Positions 50,188-57,916 of a stretch of 64,000 nucleotides of DNA are shown in pieces. Source of the stretch: Bacilli bacterium (GTDB lineage: Bacteria; Bacillota_I; Bacilli_A; ML615J-28; CAG-313); contig JAFVWY010000002.1 of the NCBI GenBank assembly GCA_017501465.1, forward strand, positions 62,001-126,000. Reading direction: 5' to 3'. Within the stretch, counting starts at the first letter, position 1, and the number at the start of each line of letters is the position of its first letter. The position numbers and the translations under genes are program-made. The notes under the pieces were generated by a model. That model was not told where the DNA came from. It ran no database searches and was given only the letters and a program-made list of their open reading frames with translations.

Positions 50188-50325
50188 GATTAAGGATTAT
50201 TTTGTGTAGTTTTATCTCTTATATTACTGATTATTTTGACCTTTTGCATTCTTTGGTATAATCAAACCTTAATCATAGAGCCCTTCTTCTAATGCAATTT
50301 AACTACGAGGGGCGTTTATAATAAT
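50188..50325 (-). ncRNA. Structured spacer, possible tRNA remnant
   Basis: An 8-bp inverted repeat GATTAAGG/CCTTAATC (50188-50195, 50267-50274) with a following T-rich stretch on the minus strand looks terminator-like. Overlapping it, TTGCATT pairs with AATGCAA, and GCCCCTCGTAGTTAAATTGC resembles a tRNA 5' part with no matching 3' part. A decayed tRNA is possible. Confidence 0.35.
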
Positions 50326-50356
50326 AGGAAGTAAAAAAATGAAAGTATCTTATTAA

Positions 50357-50433
50357 TGGTCGGGGAGACCCGACTTGAACGGGCGACCTCTAGTTCCCAA
50401 AACTAGCGTTCTACCAAACTGAACTACTCCCCG
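50357..50433 (-). tRNA. tRNA-Pro(TGG)
   Basis: Acceptor CGGGGAG/CTCCCCG, anticodon loop TTTGGGA, encoded ACCA. Shares its acceptor stem with permuted unit 6. Confidence 0.93.
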
Positions 50434-50434
50434 A

Positions 50435-50872
50435 TGGTGGAGCTGACGAGAATCGAACTCGTGTCCAAAAATATTCTACTAATCACAAATCTCATTCTGC
50501 CTTACAAGTTTTAATACTCTATCTATATAAGACTTATTCTTATCCATTTATCTTGGCTGAGTATAGCTTCCGTAAATGGCTCTACGCATCACAGTAAATC
50601 ACTTTATATTCCACGGCTAGAGACAGTCAATAAAGCGTCCATCTTTGCATCGTTAATCGACTATACTTTCTCTGATGGCTTCTGATACTCATATAGAAGT
50701 CTCTTTTGCTCTCGACTAAGCGAAAGCCACACTATTTAAAGTGAATAAAGATTTAACTTTATTAGAGAATTGTTTTAAAATGTTTCCATTTATTTTTGGT
50801 TTTGTATTTTACGTTTACCAACGACTTGTATTGTGACTTTTCAATCATTCCTGTCGAAACCAAAGCAGCCCC
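50435..50872 (-). ncRNA. ssrA: tmRNA (phage-encoded)
   Basis: 438 nt. The 5' end GGGGCTGCTTTGGTTTCGAC is the classic tmRNA start; the 3' end has T-arm GAGTTCGATTCTC and CAGCTCCACCA, pairing with GGGGCTG. An open frame beginning around GNILKQFSNK and ending LNSVAFA then TAG is the likely tag, of the long type ending in -AFA known from mycoplasmas. It rescues stalled ribosomes and tags their products. The resume codon is inferred. Confidence 0.92.
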
Positions 50873-50875
50873 ATA

Positions 50876-50949
50876 TGGTGCCGACTGACAGAATCGAACT
50901 GCCAATAGATGCTTACAAGGCAACTGTTATACCTTTTAACTAAGTCGGC
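50876..50949 (-). tRNA. tRNA-Thr(TGT)
   Basis: Acceptor GCCGACT/AGTCGGC, anticodon loop CTTGTAA (one T-T mismatch in the stem), encoded ACCA. Ends three bases before the tmRNA 5' end. Confidence 0.9.
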
Positions 50950-50992
50950 ATTGAAGCGAAACTAATCGCTTAACATCTTTGAAATTGTTTTA

Positions 50993-51292
50993 CTAATGTT
51001 TTTCATCCATAACATTATATTTAGTAATATTTTTATTTAATTTTTCTTTAACTCTTTCATAAGTTTCTGTTGCAGTATTTAATAATCTACGTTCAACTTT
51101 CGCATAGTGTTGTGCAAACTTCCTTTTTGCTCTTAAATATGCCAATTTTTCACCAAAATCTTTATCGAACTTATCTTCTTTTGAGCATTTGCTTTTGCCA
51201 ATAAATTCTCTTCCAAGTGCATCATAAATTTTAAATACTATGACACCAGCATCTTCATTAATAAATGTTTTTGTACTTTTAATTTTAATCAT
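50993..51292 (-). CDS. Uncharacterised phage protein
   Basis: 99 residues. DALGREFIGKSKCSKEDKFD followed by DFGEKLAYLRAKRKF is a pattern I associate with small proteins of Firmicute phages. It is preceded by a leader with alternative stems (51311-51373). Function unknown; basic C-terminus suggests nucleic-acid binding. Confidence 0.55.
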   Translation of the reverse strand: MIKIKSTKTFINEDAGVIVFKIYDALGREFIGKSKCSKEDKFDKDFGEKLAYLRAKRKFAQHYAKVERRLLNTATETYERVKEKLNKNITKYNVMDEKH

Positions 51293-51310
51293 CTAAATCA
51301 CCTTTCTTTC

Positions 51311-51373
51311 ATACCCTTGTTGACTCTTTGAAAGACAACAGGGGTATTTTGTCCTTCAAACAGCCAACAAGGG
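51311..51373 (-). promoter_or_regulatory. Leader RNA with competing stems
   Basis: On the minus strand CAACAAGGGTAT (51311-51322), near the ribosome site of the 99-residue gene, can pair with ATACCCCTGTTG (51336-51347, 11 of 12) or CCCTTGTTG (51365-51373, 9 of 9). These folds exclude one another and compete with local hairpins (ACAGCC/GGCTGT; TTGAAGGAC/GTCTTTCAA). This layout suggests translational control. Confidence 0.45.
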
Positions 51374-51462
51374 CTGTATATATATTTACACGTTGAACTT
51401 CAATATCAATGATATTTACTTTTAACTATTATAGTTAATCTGCCGTATAAACCAAATTTTAA

Positions 51463-51538
51463 TGGCGAGTCGTAGGGGTAACGCTCCCCTCATCTTCTGC
51501 GTGACAGGCAGACGTGTTAACTTCTCCACTAACGACCC
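51463..51538 (-). tRNA. tRNA-Asp(GTC)
   Basis: Acceptor GGGTCGT/ACGACTC, anticodon loop CTGTCAC, encoded GCCA. The T-loop AGCGTTA departs from the usual TTCGANT. Confidence 0.87.
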
Positions 51539-51541
51539 AAC

Positions 51542-51616
51542 TGGCAGGGAACTAGGGACTCGAACCCCAATCAATGGTTTTGGAGACCACTATGCTAGCC
51601 ATTACACCAGTTCCCT
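51542..51616 (-). tRNA. tRNA-Trp(CCA)
   Basis: Acceptor AGGGAAC/GTTCCCT, anticodon loop CTCCAAA, encoded GCCA. The CCA anticodon reads TGG only, consistent with TGA being a stop. Confidence 0.92.
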
Positions 51617-51861
51617 AAGAAAGAGGTATACCTCTATAAAGTAAAGAGGTGATTGAATGAGCAATAAGCGATACTAATATTTTGTCCTACCAAAATATAT
51701 TCTCTAATTCATCTTTTGTGTCCCGATTTGTATGATGAAACTTACTTATTGAAAGAGCGTTTTTTGTTCTATACACCGCTCGAGCCGGCTATTCGTATAG
51801 TAACTTGTTAGGAGTCTTTTGTTTGACCACGCTCTAACGCCTCTCTATTTTTATGATATAC
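51617..51861 (-). ncRNA. Leader of the tRNA transcript with a cloverleaf-sized fold
   Basis: From the promoter at 51868 the RNA first holds AGAGGCGTTAGAG (51832-51844), then an 82-nt piece (51754-51835) closed by a 7-bp stem AGAGCGT/ACGCTCT with inner stems GGTC/GACT and CTATAC/GTATAG. There is no T-loop or CCA. Near tRNA-Trp a palindrome AGAGGTATACCTCT and an ACCTCT/AGAGGT stem follow. Role unknown; perhaps 5' processing of the tRNA precursor. Confidence 0.45.
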
Positions 51862-51867
51862 AAAATC

Positions 51868-51896
51868 ATTATATCATATTTTTATTTATTTGTCAA
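51868..51896 (-). promoter_or_regulatory. Promoter of the tRNA/tmRNA island
   Basis: TTGACA (51891-51896), 17-base spacer, TGATATAAT, overlapping the 3' end of the upstream gene. Consensus-strength; transcribes leftward through tRNA-Trp, -Asp, tmRNA and on. Confidence 0.85.
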
Positions 51897-53139
51897 TAGA
51901 TTTTTTATATTTTGCAGTTTCTTCGTCAATTTTTCTCTTAGTTTCTTCATCTAATAAGCCGTTTTCATACTTTAAAGATATACTTACAGCGCCTAAGCCT
52001 TTTATTAGATGGTCTAATGTTTCTATTGCCGTGTTATTTTTTGCATATTTCACAATATCAATAAAAGTGTCAATACAATTTGTTATATCCTCTTCCTTAT
52101 CAAAGCCAAATTCGTATAAAGTATTTTCAATTTCTTCTTTCAAAGCAATTTGTTCTTTCCCTAAATCATTTAAACATTTTTCACAAGCCCATTTGCCATT
52201 TTGTAGTTCTTTAAATTCTGTTGGTTCACCACAATGTAAACAATAATGTTTCTTTTCTTGGCTAGTAAGCAAATCATCTTCATCTATGTCCATAGCACGA
52301 ATTGATTCTAAACATTCATTTAACATTGTAGCACATTCATCTGCTGAAATTTCTCTATTAGCTTGTGGGTCTCTTTTGCAATGTTTATACCATCTTACTT
52401 TATAATCTTTCCATTTAAAATTATATTTTTGGTCATATTCATCATCCCAACTATATGCCTCAACTTCAAACACATCATTTTTAAATTGTTCTCCTGTATT
52501 ACTAAATGGACTATCAAATTCTTCTTGATTTATATTCCACATTACTCTAGCTAATTCTTCGTCAATTAATGAAAATGCTGCTTGAACATAATCAGGAACA
52601 TCACTATGATATTTTTCTTCATACATATCATATTTATAAGTTTCATAACATTCGTCATTAGATTCTTTTTCTTGTTTTTCATTGTAATTATCATATATAT
52701 CAATAAATATAATATCATCTCTAATATCATTATGTTGATATTTATTGTCAAATTCAGAATTTCCATCTTCCCAAGGAACTGAAACATATAAATGAGTTCC
52801 GTCTTTATAAATCAAATCAAAATGAGTAATATCATTATGTTTAACTCTTTCTTTTAGACTATCGTCTTCATCATCGCCATACATTTCATTCCAAGAACTT
52901 TTTAAATTCATTCCTTTTTTATTTATAATGATGGAAGCGTATTCACAAGATGTGAAATTAGATGTTTCTCCTGGTTTTGTAAATTCACTTAATCCGTTAA
53001 AGTGTAATACGGTTTGAAATTTAATATTATCAACCGTCATACGGTATATACAATCAGCCGGAACTTCATATACTTCACAATTTTCAAAAACAATATCTAC
53101 TCTTTCTATTTCTCTATCTAGGAAATTTAAATTATTCAT
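51886..53139 (-). CDS. Hypothetical protein with C-terminal zinc ribbon
   Basis: 417 residues from ATG 53139 (AAGGAG before it). N-terminal two thirds are acidic alpha/beta without a known domain. YCLHCGEPTEFKELQNGKWA ... CEKCLNDLG (about residue 315-345) is a CxxC...CxxC zinc site, then a helical tail. Overlaps the kinase-HD gene by eight bases. Confidence 0.55.
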   Translation of the reverse strand: MNNLNFLDREIERVDIVFENCEVYEVPADCIYRMTVDNIKFQTVLHFNGLSEFTKPGETSNFTSCEYASIIINKKGMNLKSSWNEMYGDDEDDSLKERVKHNDITHFDLIYKDGTHLYVSVPWEDGNSEFDNKYQHNDIRDDIIFIDIYDNYNEKQEKESNDECYETYKYDMYEEKYHSDVPDYVQAAFSLIDEELARVMWNINQEEFDSPFSNTGEQFKNDVFEVEAYSWDDEYDQKYNFKWKDYKVRWYKHCKRDPQANREISADECATMLNECLESIRAMDIDEDDLLTSQEKKHYCLHCGEPTEFKELQNGKWACEKCLNDLGKEQIALKEEIENTLYEFGFDKEEDITNCIDTFIDIVKYAKNNTAIETLDHLIKGLGAVSISLKYENGLLDEETKRKIDEETAKYKKSIDK

Positions 53140-54091
53140 CTTTATCTCCTTCCCTGTAAGCATCAGCTTCCATTAATATTTCTAATTTTTTGTATAATTT
53201 ATCACCAAGTAATTCCTTAGTTTTATCTAAGTTGCCAATAAATTTATCCATATGATGATATATTAACATTGAAATATCCATTGCATTATCATCTAACTCT
53301 AGCATATAGAAACTTTGATGTGGGTCATTTTTAAACTTCCAATACATTAAATATATATATGCACTAATGGTATGATGATTATAATATGTATATTTTTGCT
53401 TTGTTTCATTCCACTCTCTTGAATATGGTTTGCCTATATCGTGAAATCTACCGGCTATACCCAAACATTCATCTCCATCACTTAACTCAAAAGCTCTTTT
53501 TGATGTTAGTTCAAGATGTTCCAATACGGTTGCATTATGATGTTCATTATGTTGGTCATAATCTTTTCCTATACTCATTATCCAACTAATAACATCTCCA
53601 TACTCTTCATCAACATTATTTGAATAACTAACAAATATTTTATTATATCCCTCATATTTCATTGGAATGCTCATAGTTTTGAATAACTGAAATAATTTAT
53701 CTTCCGGAAGTTTTCTTTCTGGTCTGGTGAAATTACGTTCAATTAAAGTTCCTATTGTAGCAATACATAAAACGGCGTTTATATTTGTGGCATATTTTTT
53801 CATTTCATCAATAAGATTTTTTCTTTTTTTAATGTTTAGATTGGTTGCGTTATATATAACATTTTTACCTTCTTGTAAATATTGTTTGCATCTTCTATGC
53901 ATTTCCTGGAATACTTCATTATTATGAGTTTGGTCTTCCCATCCAAATAATTCTAATCTAATATCATCACTTGATAAAATAACTGTTTCTATAGATGTCA
54001 TTTTTTCATTTTGTTTCTTCATAACTTTTGCTAATGTATCTTTACCAGAACCAGGCAACCCTATCATAATATATAAATTACTTTTCATCAT
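53132..54091 (-). CDS. P-loop polynucleotide kinase-like + HD protein
   Basis: 319 residues. Kinase part: LYIMIGLPGSGKDTLAKVMK (P-loop), LSSDDIRLELFGWEDQTHNN, GKNVIYNATNLNIKKRKNLI, FTRPERKLPED (lid Arg), as in T4 Pnk N-terminal kinases. From about residue 190 an HD domain: IAGRFHDIGKPYS, YNHHTISAYIYL, LIYHHMD. Such fusions can phosphorylate 5'-OH RNA ends and open 2',3'-cyclic phosphates. Natural partner for the RNA ligase at 29016; partnership is inferred. Confidence 0.75.
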   Translation of the reverse strand: MMKSNLYIMIGLPGSGKDTLAKVMKKQNEKMTSIETVILSSDDIRLELFGWEDQTHNNEVFQEMHRRCKQYLQEGKNVIYNATNLNIKKRKNLIDEMKKYATNINAVLCIATIGTLIERNFTRPERKLPEDKLFQLFKTMSIPMKYEGYNKIFVSYSNNVDEEYGDVISWIMSIGKDYDQHNEHHNATVLEHLELTSKRAFELSDGDECLGIAGRFHDIGKPYSREWNETKQKYTYYNHHTISAYIYLMYWKFKNDPHQSFYMLELDDNAMDISMLIYHHMDKFIGNLDKTKELLGDKLYKKLEILMEADAYREGDKDE

Positions 54092-54341
54092 CTACCTCCT
54101 CAAAATAAAAATCATTTTTTGCATCAGTATCTAATTCTTTTTTATAAACAACTGGATATTGACCTCTATATAAATATTTGATTTCTCCTTTGTCATTTAA
54201 AATCATTAAATTTGGAGAAGTTTTTAAAATAGCAAGTGTTTTAGCACATACCATAATTTGTAAAAGCTTATCTGATTGTTGTTGGTTTTTACTTAATTCA
54301 ATATCCAAAATCGACAGATAATCGTTGTCGGTTAATTCCAT
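54078..54341 (-). CDS. Hypothetical protein
   Basis: 87 residues, overlapping both neighbours slightly. Mixed fold with LMILNDKGEIKYLYRGQYPV; acidic end. No family recognised. Confidence 0.45.
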   Translation of the reverse strand: MELTDNDYLSILDIELSKNQQQSDKLLQIMVCAKTLAILKTSPNLMILNDKGEIKYLYRGQYPVVYKKELDTDAKNDFYFEEVDDEK

Positions 54342-54655
54342 TATTCAACACTCATTTCTTTGACTTGTTCGCTTTTTACTCTATCTAATTCAATAAGTGC
54401 CATTATAGAATAATTAGCCAAATCAAGCAATGTATCTTCAATTTTTTCGTCTTTAACTTGTTGTTCGGTTGTAGATTTTTTTGTTAATGTAGCAACCCTA
54501 TTTAATTTATCTTCAATTCTCACAAGGAATGAAACTAAACCATATTCATCAAATGTTTTTGCAACGGAGTTGCCATAATCAGCATTTTTTCTTTTGTATA
54601 AATCAAACATATTTGTTGTAATTTGTTCAAATTTTTGTACTCTATTATAAGCCAT
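54341..54655 (-). CDS. DUF1599/Nmad1-like protein
   Basis: 104 residues from the Met at 54655 (AGGAGG region). NMFDLYKRKNADYGNSVAKT ... LVSFLVRIEDKLNRVATLTK ... EDTLLDLANYSIMALIEL is the DUF1599 (nucleotide-modification-associated, MazG-like all-alpha) pattern. Probably binds or hydrolyses nucleotides. Confidence 0.72.
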   Translation of the reverse strand: MAYNRVQKFEQITTNMFDLYKRKNADYGNSVAKTFDEYGLVSFLVRIEDKLNRVATLTKKSTTEQQVKDEKIEDTLLDLANYSIMALIELDRVKSEQVKEMSVE

Positions 54656-54656
54656 A

Positions 54657-54917
54657 TTATCTAGCCTCCTTAACGGCATTCATCCATATTTCATTTGCTA
54701 TATCCAAAAATTTTTGTCTGTTAGCATTTTCATCATTATCTAACATTACAAGGGAAGCATAATATAATAATGTATATAATAAGAAGAAATATTCTCCTTC
54801 TATAACTTCTTTCTTTATTTGAATATCTGTTAAAATAGGACTATCATTATTTTCTTTTAAATATTTACCTTTTATAATAATTTTAAATTTTTCGTATTCA
54901 TCATCCCAGTCGAACAT
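54657..54917 (-). CDS. Hypothetical protein
   Basis: 86 residues, acidic N-terminus (MFDWDDEYEKFKIIIKGKYL) and a hydrophobic helix (GEYFFLLYTLLYYASLVML). No family recognised. Confidence 0.45.
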   Translation of the reverse strand: MFDWDDEYEKFKIIIKGKYLKENNDSPILTDIQIKKEVIEGEYFFLLYTLLYYASLVMLDNDENANRQKFLDIANEIWMNAVKEAR

Positions 54918-54929
54918 TATCGTTCCTCC

Positions 54930-55235
54930 TTATTTTGATAAAGCATAATTACGATAATCAACTTCTTCAAGTTGACGACCTTTTAACACATTAGAGCTTG
55001 GTTGTAATTCTGGATACATATTTTGTAATTTAGGTCGAGTTCTACGGACTGTTTCAAAATATGGTAATTTATAATGTTTATGATTCATCATAACTTCTTT
55101 AAAACTTAATTCATCAATATTAGGTACAAATTTTTTAAAAACCTCATAAACAAGAGTAAAATCATCTTCTCGAGTTGCTGGGTTTTCTTCTAGCACTCTT
55201 TTTACCATTGGTTCTATAACAGCGCATTTACTCAT
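54930..55235 (-). CDS. Uncharacterised phage protein
   Basis: 101 residues from the Met at 55235 behind GGAGGAG. IEPMVKRVLEENPATREDDF and HYKLPYFETVRRTRPKLQ resemble a family of small proteins of Firmicute phages with a helical, basic core, possibly DNA-binding. Function unknown. Confidence 0.5.
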   Translation of the reverse strand: MSKCAVIEPMVKRVLEENPATREDDFTLVYEVFKKFVPNIDELSFKEVMMNHKHYKLPYFETVRRTRPKLQNMYPELQPSSNVLKGRQLEEVDYRNYALSK

Positions 55236-55494
55236 TTGTTTCTCCTCCTTTATCAATATTTTTATCAGCAATAAACAACTCCCAAATTTCGCTATTCATC
55301 ATACCAAGTCTTTCATTTTCATTTATTAAGTTATTATTTTCATAAACCAAATGATAATTTTCTTGTTTTAAATCATCAATTTTTTGAGTGTTCTGTTTAT
55401 TGCGTTCAATATATAAAACTAAAAAGATGGATTCTATAAAAATAATCACAAATAGTATTAATTTTATTATGAAATCTTTATTTTCTTTTATCAT
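55228..55494 (-). CDS. Membrane protein with coiled coil (spanin-like layout)
   Basis: 88 residues. One N-terminal transmembrane helix (about 9-28, IIKLILFVIIFIESIFLVLY) followed by a long coiled coil (KIDDLKQENYHLVYENNNLI). The layout is that of an anchored coiled-coil protein such as a cell-division or lysis accessory; the family is unknown. Confidence 0.5.
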   Translation of the reverse strand: MIKENKDFIIKLILFVIIFIESIFLVLYIERNKQNTQKIDDLKQENYHLVYENNNLINENERLGMMNSEIWELFIADKNIDKGGETNE

Positions 55495-55687
55495 ATTCTT
55501 TTACCTTCATTCCAAAATATTCCCTACATTGTTCATCTTTTAGTGCTTCTGTAAATGGTATATGGTCACATTGATACATCTTAGTCCATTTATTAACTAA
55601 ATTAAATAAAGCTGCTATTAAAATAAATGAAATTAAAACTGAAATAATTAAAGTAATAATATATTTATATTTCTTTATAAAATTCAT
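55478..55687 (-). CDS. Small membrane protein
   Basis: 69 residues, one transmembrane helix (YIITLIISVLISFILIAALF) and a short Cys-containing outer part (QCDHIPFTEALKDEQCREYF). Overlaps the previous gene by 17 bases. Confidence 0.5.
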   Translation of the reverse strand: MNFIKKYKYIITLIISVLISFILIAALFNLVNKWTKMYQCDHIPFTEALKDEQCREYFGMKVKEYDKRK

Positions 55688-55695
55688 AACATCAC

Positions 55696-56235
55696 CTATT
55701 CAATATCCCATTTATCAACTTCAAGAACTTTATATAAATATGATGATTCCTTTTTTATCATTGATTTTGTAATCGATAATTTTTTACAAGCACTCGCAAT
55801 ACCTTTAAGCGGCAAATCCTTATCTATAAAATGTAACCTAACAACATAAGCTAAAAAGTTATCATAATCATCACATTTTTCTAATGATGTTACCGGTTCT
55901 TTAATAAACAATCTACCAATTACATTATCATAATCTTTTAAATCACTTTTGATATCGTTTACTTCTTTGCGGGCTTCTTTTTCATCTGCCTCTGCTTCGT
56001 TGGCTTTATTTTGATAATATAAATATTGATTGAACCCCTCTCCTTTTTCCTCAAGAATAGCCATATATTTATCTCTATATAAATCTCTTTCATCGGCTAT
56101 ATCTTTAATTGTTTTTTTAGCTTTTTTTAGCTTTTTCTTTGTTTGCTTCTCTTCTAGTTTTTCATTCTTTTTAGGTTCCATTTCAACCTCAAATTCATTA
56201 ACCTTATTGTTAATCCAATCTGTTAATTTACTCAT
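55696..56235 (-). CDS. Coiled-coil hypothetical protein
   Basis: 179 residues from the Met at 56235 behind GAGGAG. Highly charged coiled coil (KKKLKKAKKTIKDIADERDL) then a helical domain (LPLKGIASACKKLSITKSMI) that may bind nucleic acid. First gene after the promoter at 56263. Confidence 0.5.
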   Translation of the reverse strand: MSKLTDWINNKVNEFEVEMEPKKNEKLEEKQTKKKLKKAKKTIKDIADERDLYRDKYMAILEEKGEGFNQYLYYQNKANEAEADEKEARKEVNDIKSDLKDYDNVIGRLFIKEPVTSLEKCDDYDNFLAYVVRLHFIDKDLPLKGIASACKKLSITKSMIKKESSYLYKVLEVDKWDIE

Positions 56236-56262
56236 TTCTTTATCCTCCTCTATCTTAATTAA

Positions 56263-56291
56263 AGGATAACACAATTATTTCTTCTTGTCAA
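56263..56291 (-). promoter_or_regulatory. Minus-strand promoter
   Basis: TTGACA (56286-56291), 17-base spacer, TATCCT, overlapping the 3' end of the upstream gene and about 30 bases before the coiled-coil gene. Confidence 0.65.
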
Positions 56292-56511
56292 GTTTATTTT
56301 TGTATTTTGTCCAAATTTTTAATGTTTCATTATCAATAGATAATTGCCAACGTAATCCATCTTGAAAAATAATATCATAAATTGGTATACCATTTTGTAA
56401 TATAAATTGTGTTGGTAATATATCTAATATATCTCTCATATCTACCAATATAGTATGATTATCTTTAAATAAACCTATATATTTTGCACCTTTATTAATA
56501 ATATCGCCCAT
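56275..56511 (-). CDS. Hypothetical protein
   Basis: 78 residues, beta-rich (TILVDMRDILDILPTQFILQ). One base shared with the next gene. No family recognised. Confidence 0.45.
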   Translation of the reverse strand: MGDIINKGAKYIGLFKDNHTILVDMRDILDILPTQFILQNGIPIYDIIFQDGLRWQLSIDNETLKIWTKYKNKLDKKK

Positions 56512-56786
56512 TAATCGAGATATGGACTGGTAACTACAAATTTATATTTACACATCTCATCATCTTTATTTAATTTATCAAATGTATAATATGATTCATA
56601 CCAGAACCTTTCATCATTATATTTTTTATCGCAATGAGTTAAAGATTTAGTGCAAAATTCTTCAATAATTCTATCTATATCGTTTGGTAAATCTCCGGAA
56701 ACAATAATTTTATATTCTAAAACACTATCTGCATAAGGTCTTGGTTGCCCAGCTCTTACAGTTTCTATTTCAATGTTATATTTCAT
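56511..56786 (-). CDS. Hypothetical protein
   Basis: 91 residues from the Met at 56786 (GGAGGTGA site). Mixed fold, aromatic centre (DERFWYESYYTFDKLN). No family recognised. Confidence 0.45.
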   Translation of the reverse strand: MKYNIEIETVRAGQPRPYADSVLEYKIIVSGDLPNDIDRIIEEFCTKSLTHCDKKYNDERFWYESYYTFDKLNKDDEMCKYKFVVTSPYLD

Positions 56787-56791
56787 TATTA

Positions 56792-57172
56792 TCACCTCCA
56801 AGGAATTTTATGAAATTCATAATCCATATTTTTATTGCATTTAGGACATAATAATGTACTAAAATCTTCCCAGGGATATTTTTTAGAACATCCACATCTT
56901 TCACAATGAGTTTCTGGTTCGTTATATGATTTCATAAATCTTCTTCTATAACCATTCCCTTGTATCATTCCACCGTGTTCGTGTTCAATATCCTCTTCTA
57001 TACAATAAGAAAAATCTACGATGTCTTTCTTTATCATCTTACCAATTATACTTTTACTGCGACTACATACGGCTAAATTTAAACTTCTAATTGCAAGAGG
57101 GGTACTTTGAGTTGATGCTTTTCTAGGAATTGCAAAATCAAAATTTTCTGTTAAATCTATATTCCTCTTCAT
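56792..57172 (-). CDS. Zinc-ribbon hypothetical protein
   Basis: 126 residues. The C-terminal HCERCGCSKKYPWEDFSTLL followed by CPKCNKNMDYE provides a CxxC...CxxC site. The N-terminal half is basic (RSLNLAVCSRSKSIIGKMIK). Overlaps the next gene by four bases. Confidence 0.5.
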   Translation of the reverse strand: MKRNIDLTENFDFAIPRKASTQSTPLAIRSLNLAVCSRSKSIIGKMIKKDIVDFSYCIEEDIEHEHGGMIQGNGYRRRFMKSYNEPETHCERCGCSKKYPWEDFSTLLCPKCNKNMDYEFHKIPWR

Positions 57173-57915
57173 TTTCTTTTAAATACTGATTTAATTTTTT
57201 TGAAAAATGATTTCTTTGGAGCATTATTTACTATCTTCATATCATCATCCAATCTATTTAATTCAGCTCTAATCTCCTCTATATTTTTAGGAGTTCCAAT
57301 TGTCTTTAATTTATCTTTACCAGCTTCCTTTAAGAATTTATCCATTGTTAAATCACAATATTCATCAACCCAATCTCCCAAGAAATAAAATCTATCACTC
57401 ATAACTATTTCTGTTCGATTAAAATTATTTGTTCCAGTATTTTTTTGAAAGCTACCAAATAATATTGGGTCTTTATCTCTTCTTTCTTTTTGAACTTGTT
57501 TCTCTACCTCTCCAGTATAATCAGTAAATACTACATAAAATTGGTCAAAAATATCTTTAGTTTGTGCGATAATATCTACAATCTTATCTGGTATTTCTCT
57601 TGGATAATTTTCTAATTCAATAATTTTTACTACATCTTTAGAAATTTTATCGATATATTCTTCAATATCCTCTCTATATACAAAAGAATTTACACCTAAT
57701 TTTACTGCTTCTCTCTCTTTTTCAACACAATCAACTAAAAATCTTAATTTTTGTATTACTCTTTTTTGTCCAGTAATTTTATATTTTTCTACAAGAGATA
57801 GACATCCGTGATAAAATTCCACCAATTCTTCATCTGTAATATTTTGAACCTTACTTTTTAATCCTTCAAAATATTCAGTCGGTTCTAATTCTTTGACATC
57901 TTTCTTTTTAGCCAT
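57169..57915 (-). CDS. Hypothetical helical protein
   Basis: 248 residues from the Met at 57915 (AAGGTGAT site). Mostly helical; includes RKEREAV-like charged segments and LGDWVDEYCDLTMDKFLKEA near the C-terminus, then a basic end (KKSFFKKIKSVFKRK). No known domain. Confidence 0.45.
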   Translation of the reverse strand: MAKKKDVKELEPTEYFEGLKSKVQNITDEELVEFYHGCLSLVEKYKITGQKRVIQKLRFLVDCVEKEREAVKLGVNSFVYREDIEEYIDKISKDVVKIIELENYPREIPDKIVDIIAQTKDIFDQFYVVFTDYTGEVEKQVQKERRDKDPILFGSFQKNTGTNNFNRTEIVMSDRFYFLGDWVDEYCDLTMDKFLKEAGKDKLKTIGTPKNIEEIRAELNRLDDDMKIVNNAPKKSFFKKIKSVFKRK

Positions 57916-57916
57916 T

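Noticed and set aside
50188-50274. Simple terminator between tRNA-Pro and tRNA-Ala
   Set aside because: The stem fits, but the 71-base loop is too large for a normal intrinsic terminator, so it is listed as a structured spacer instead.
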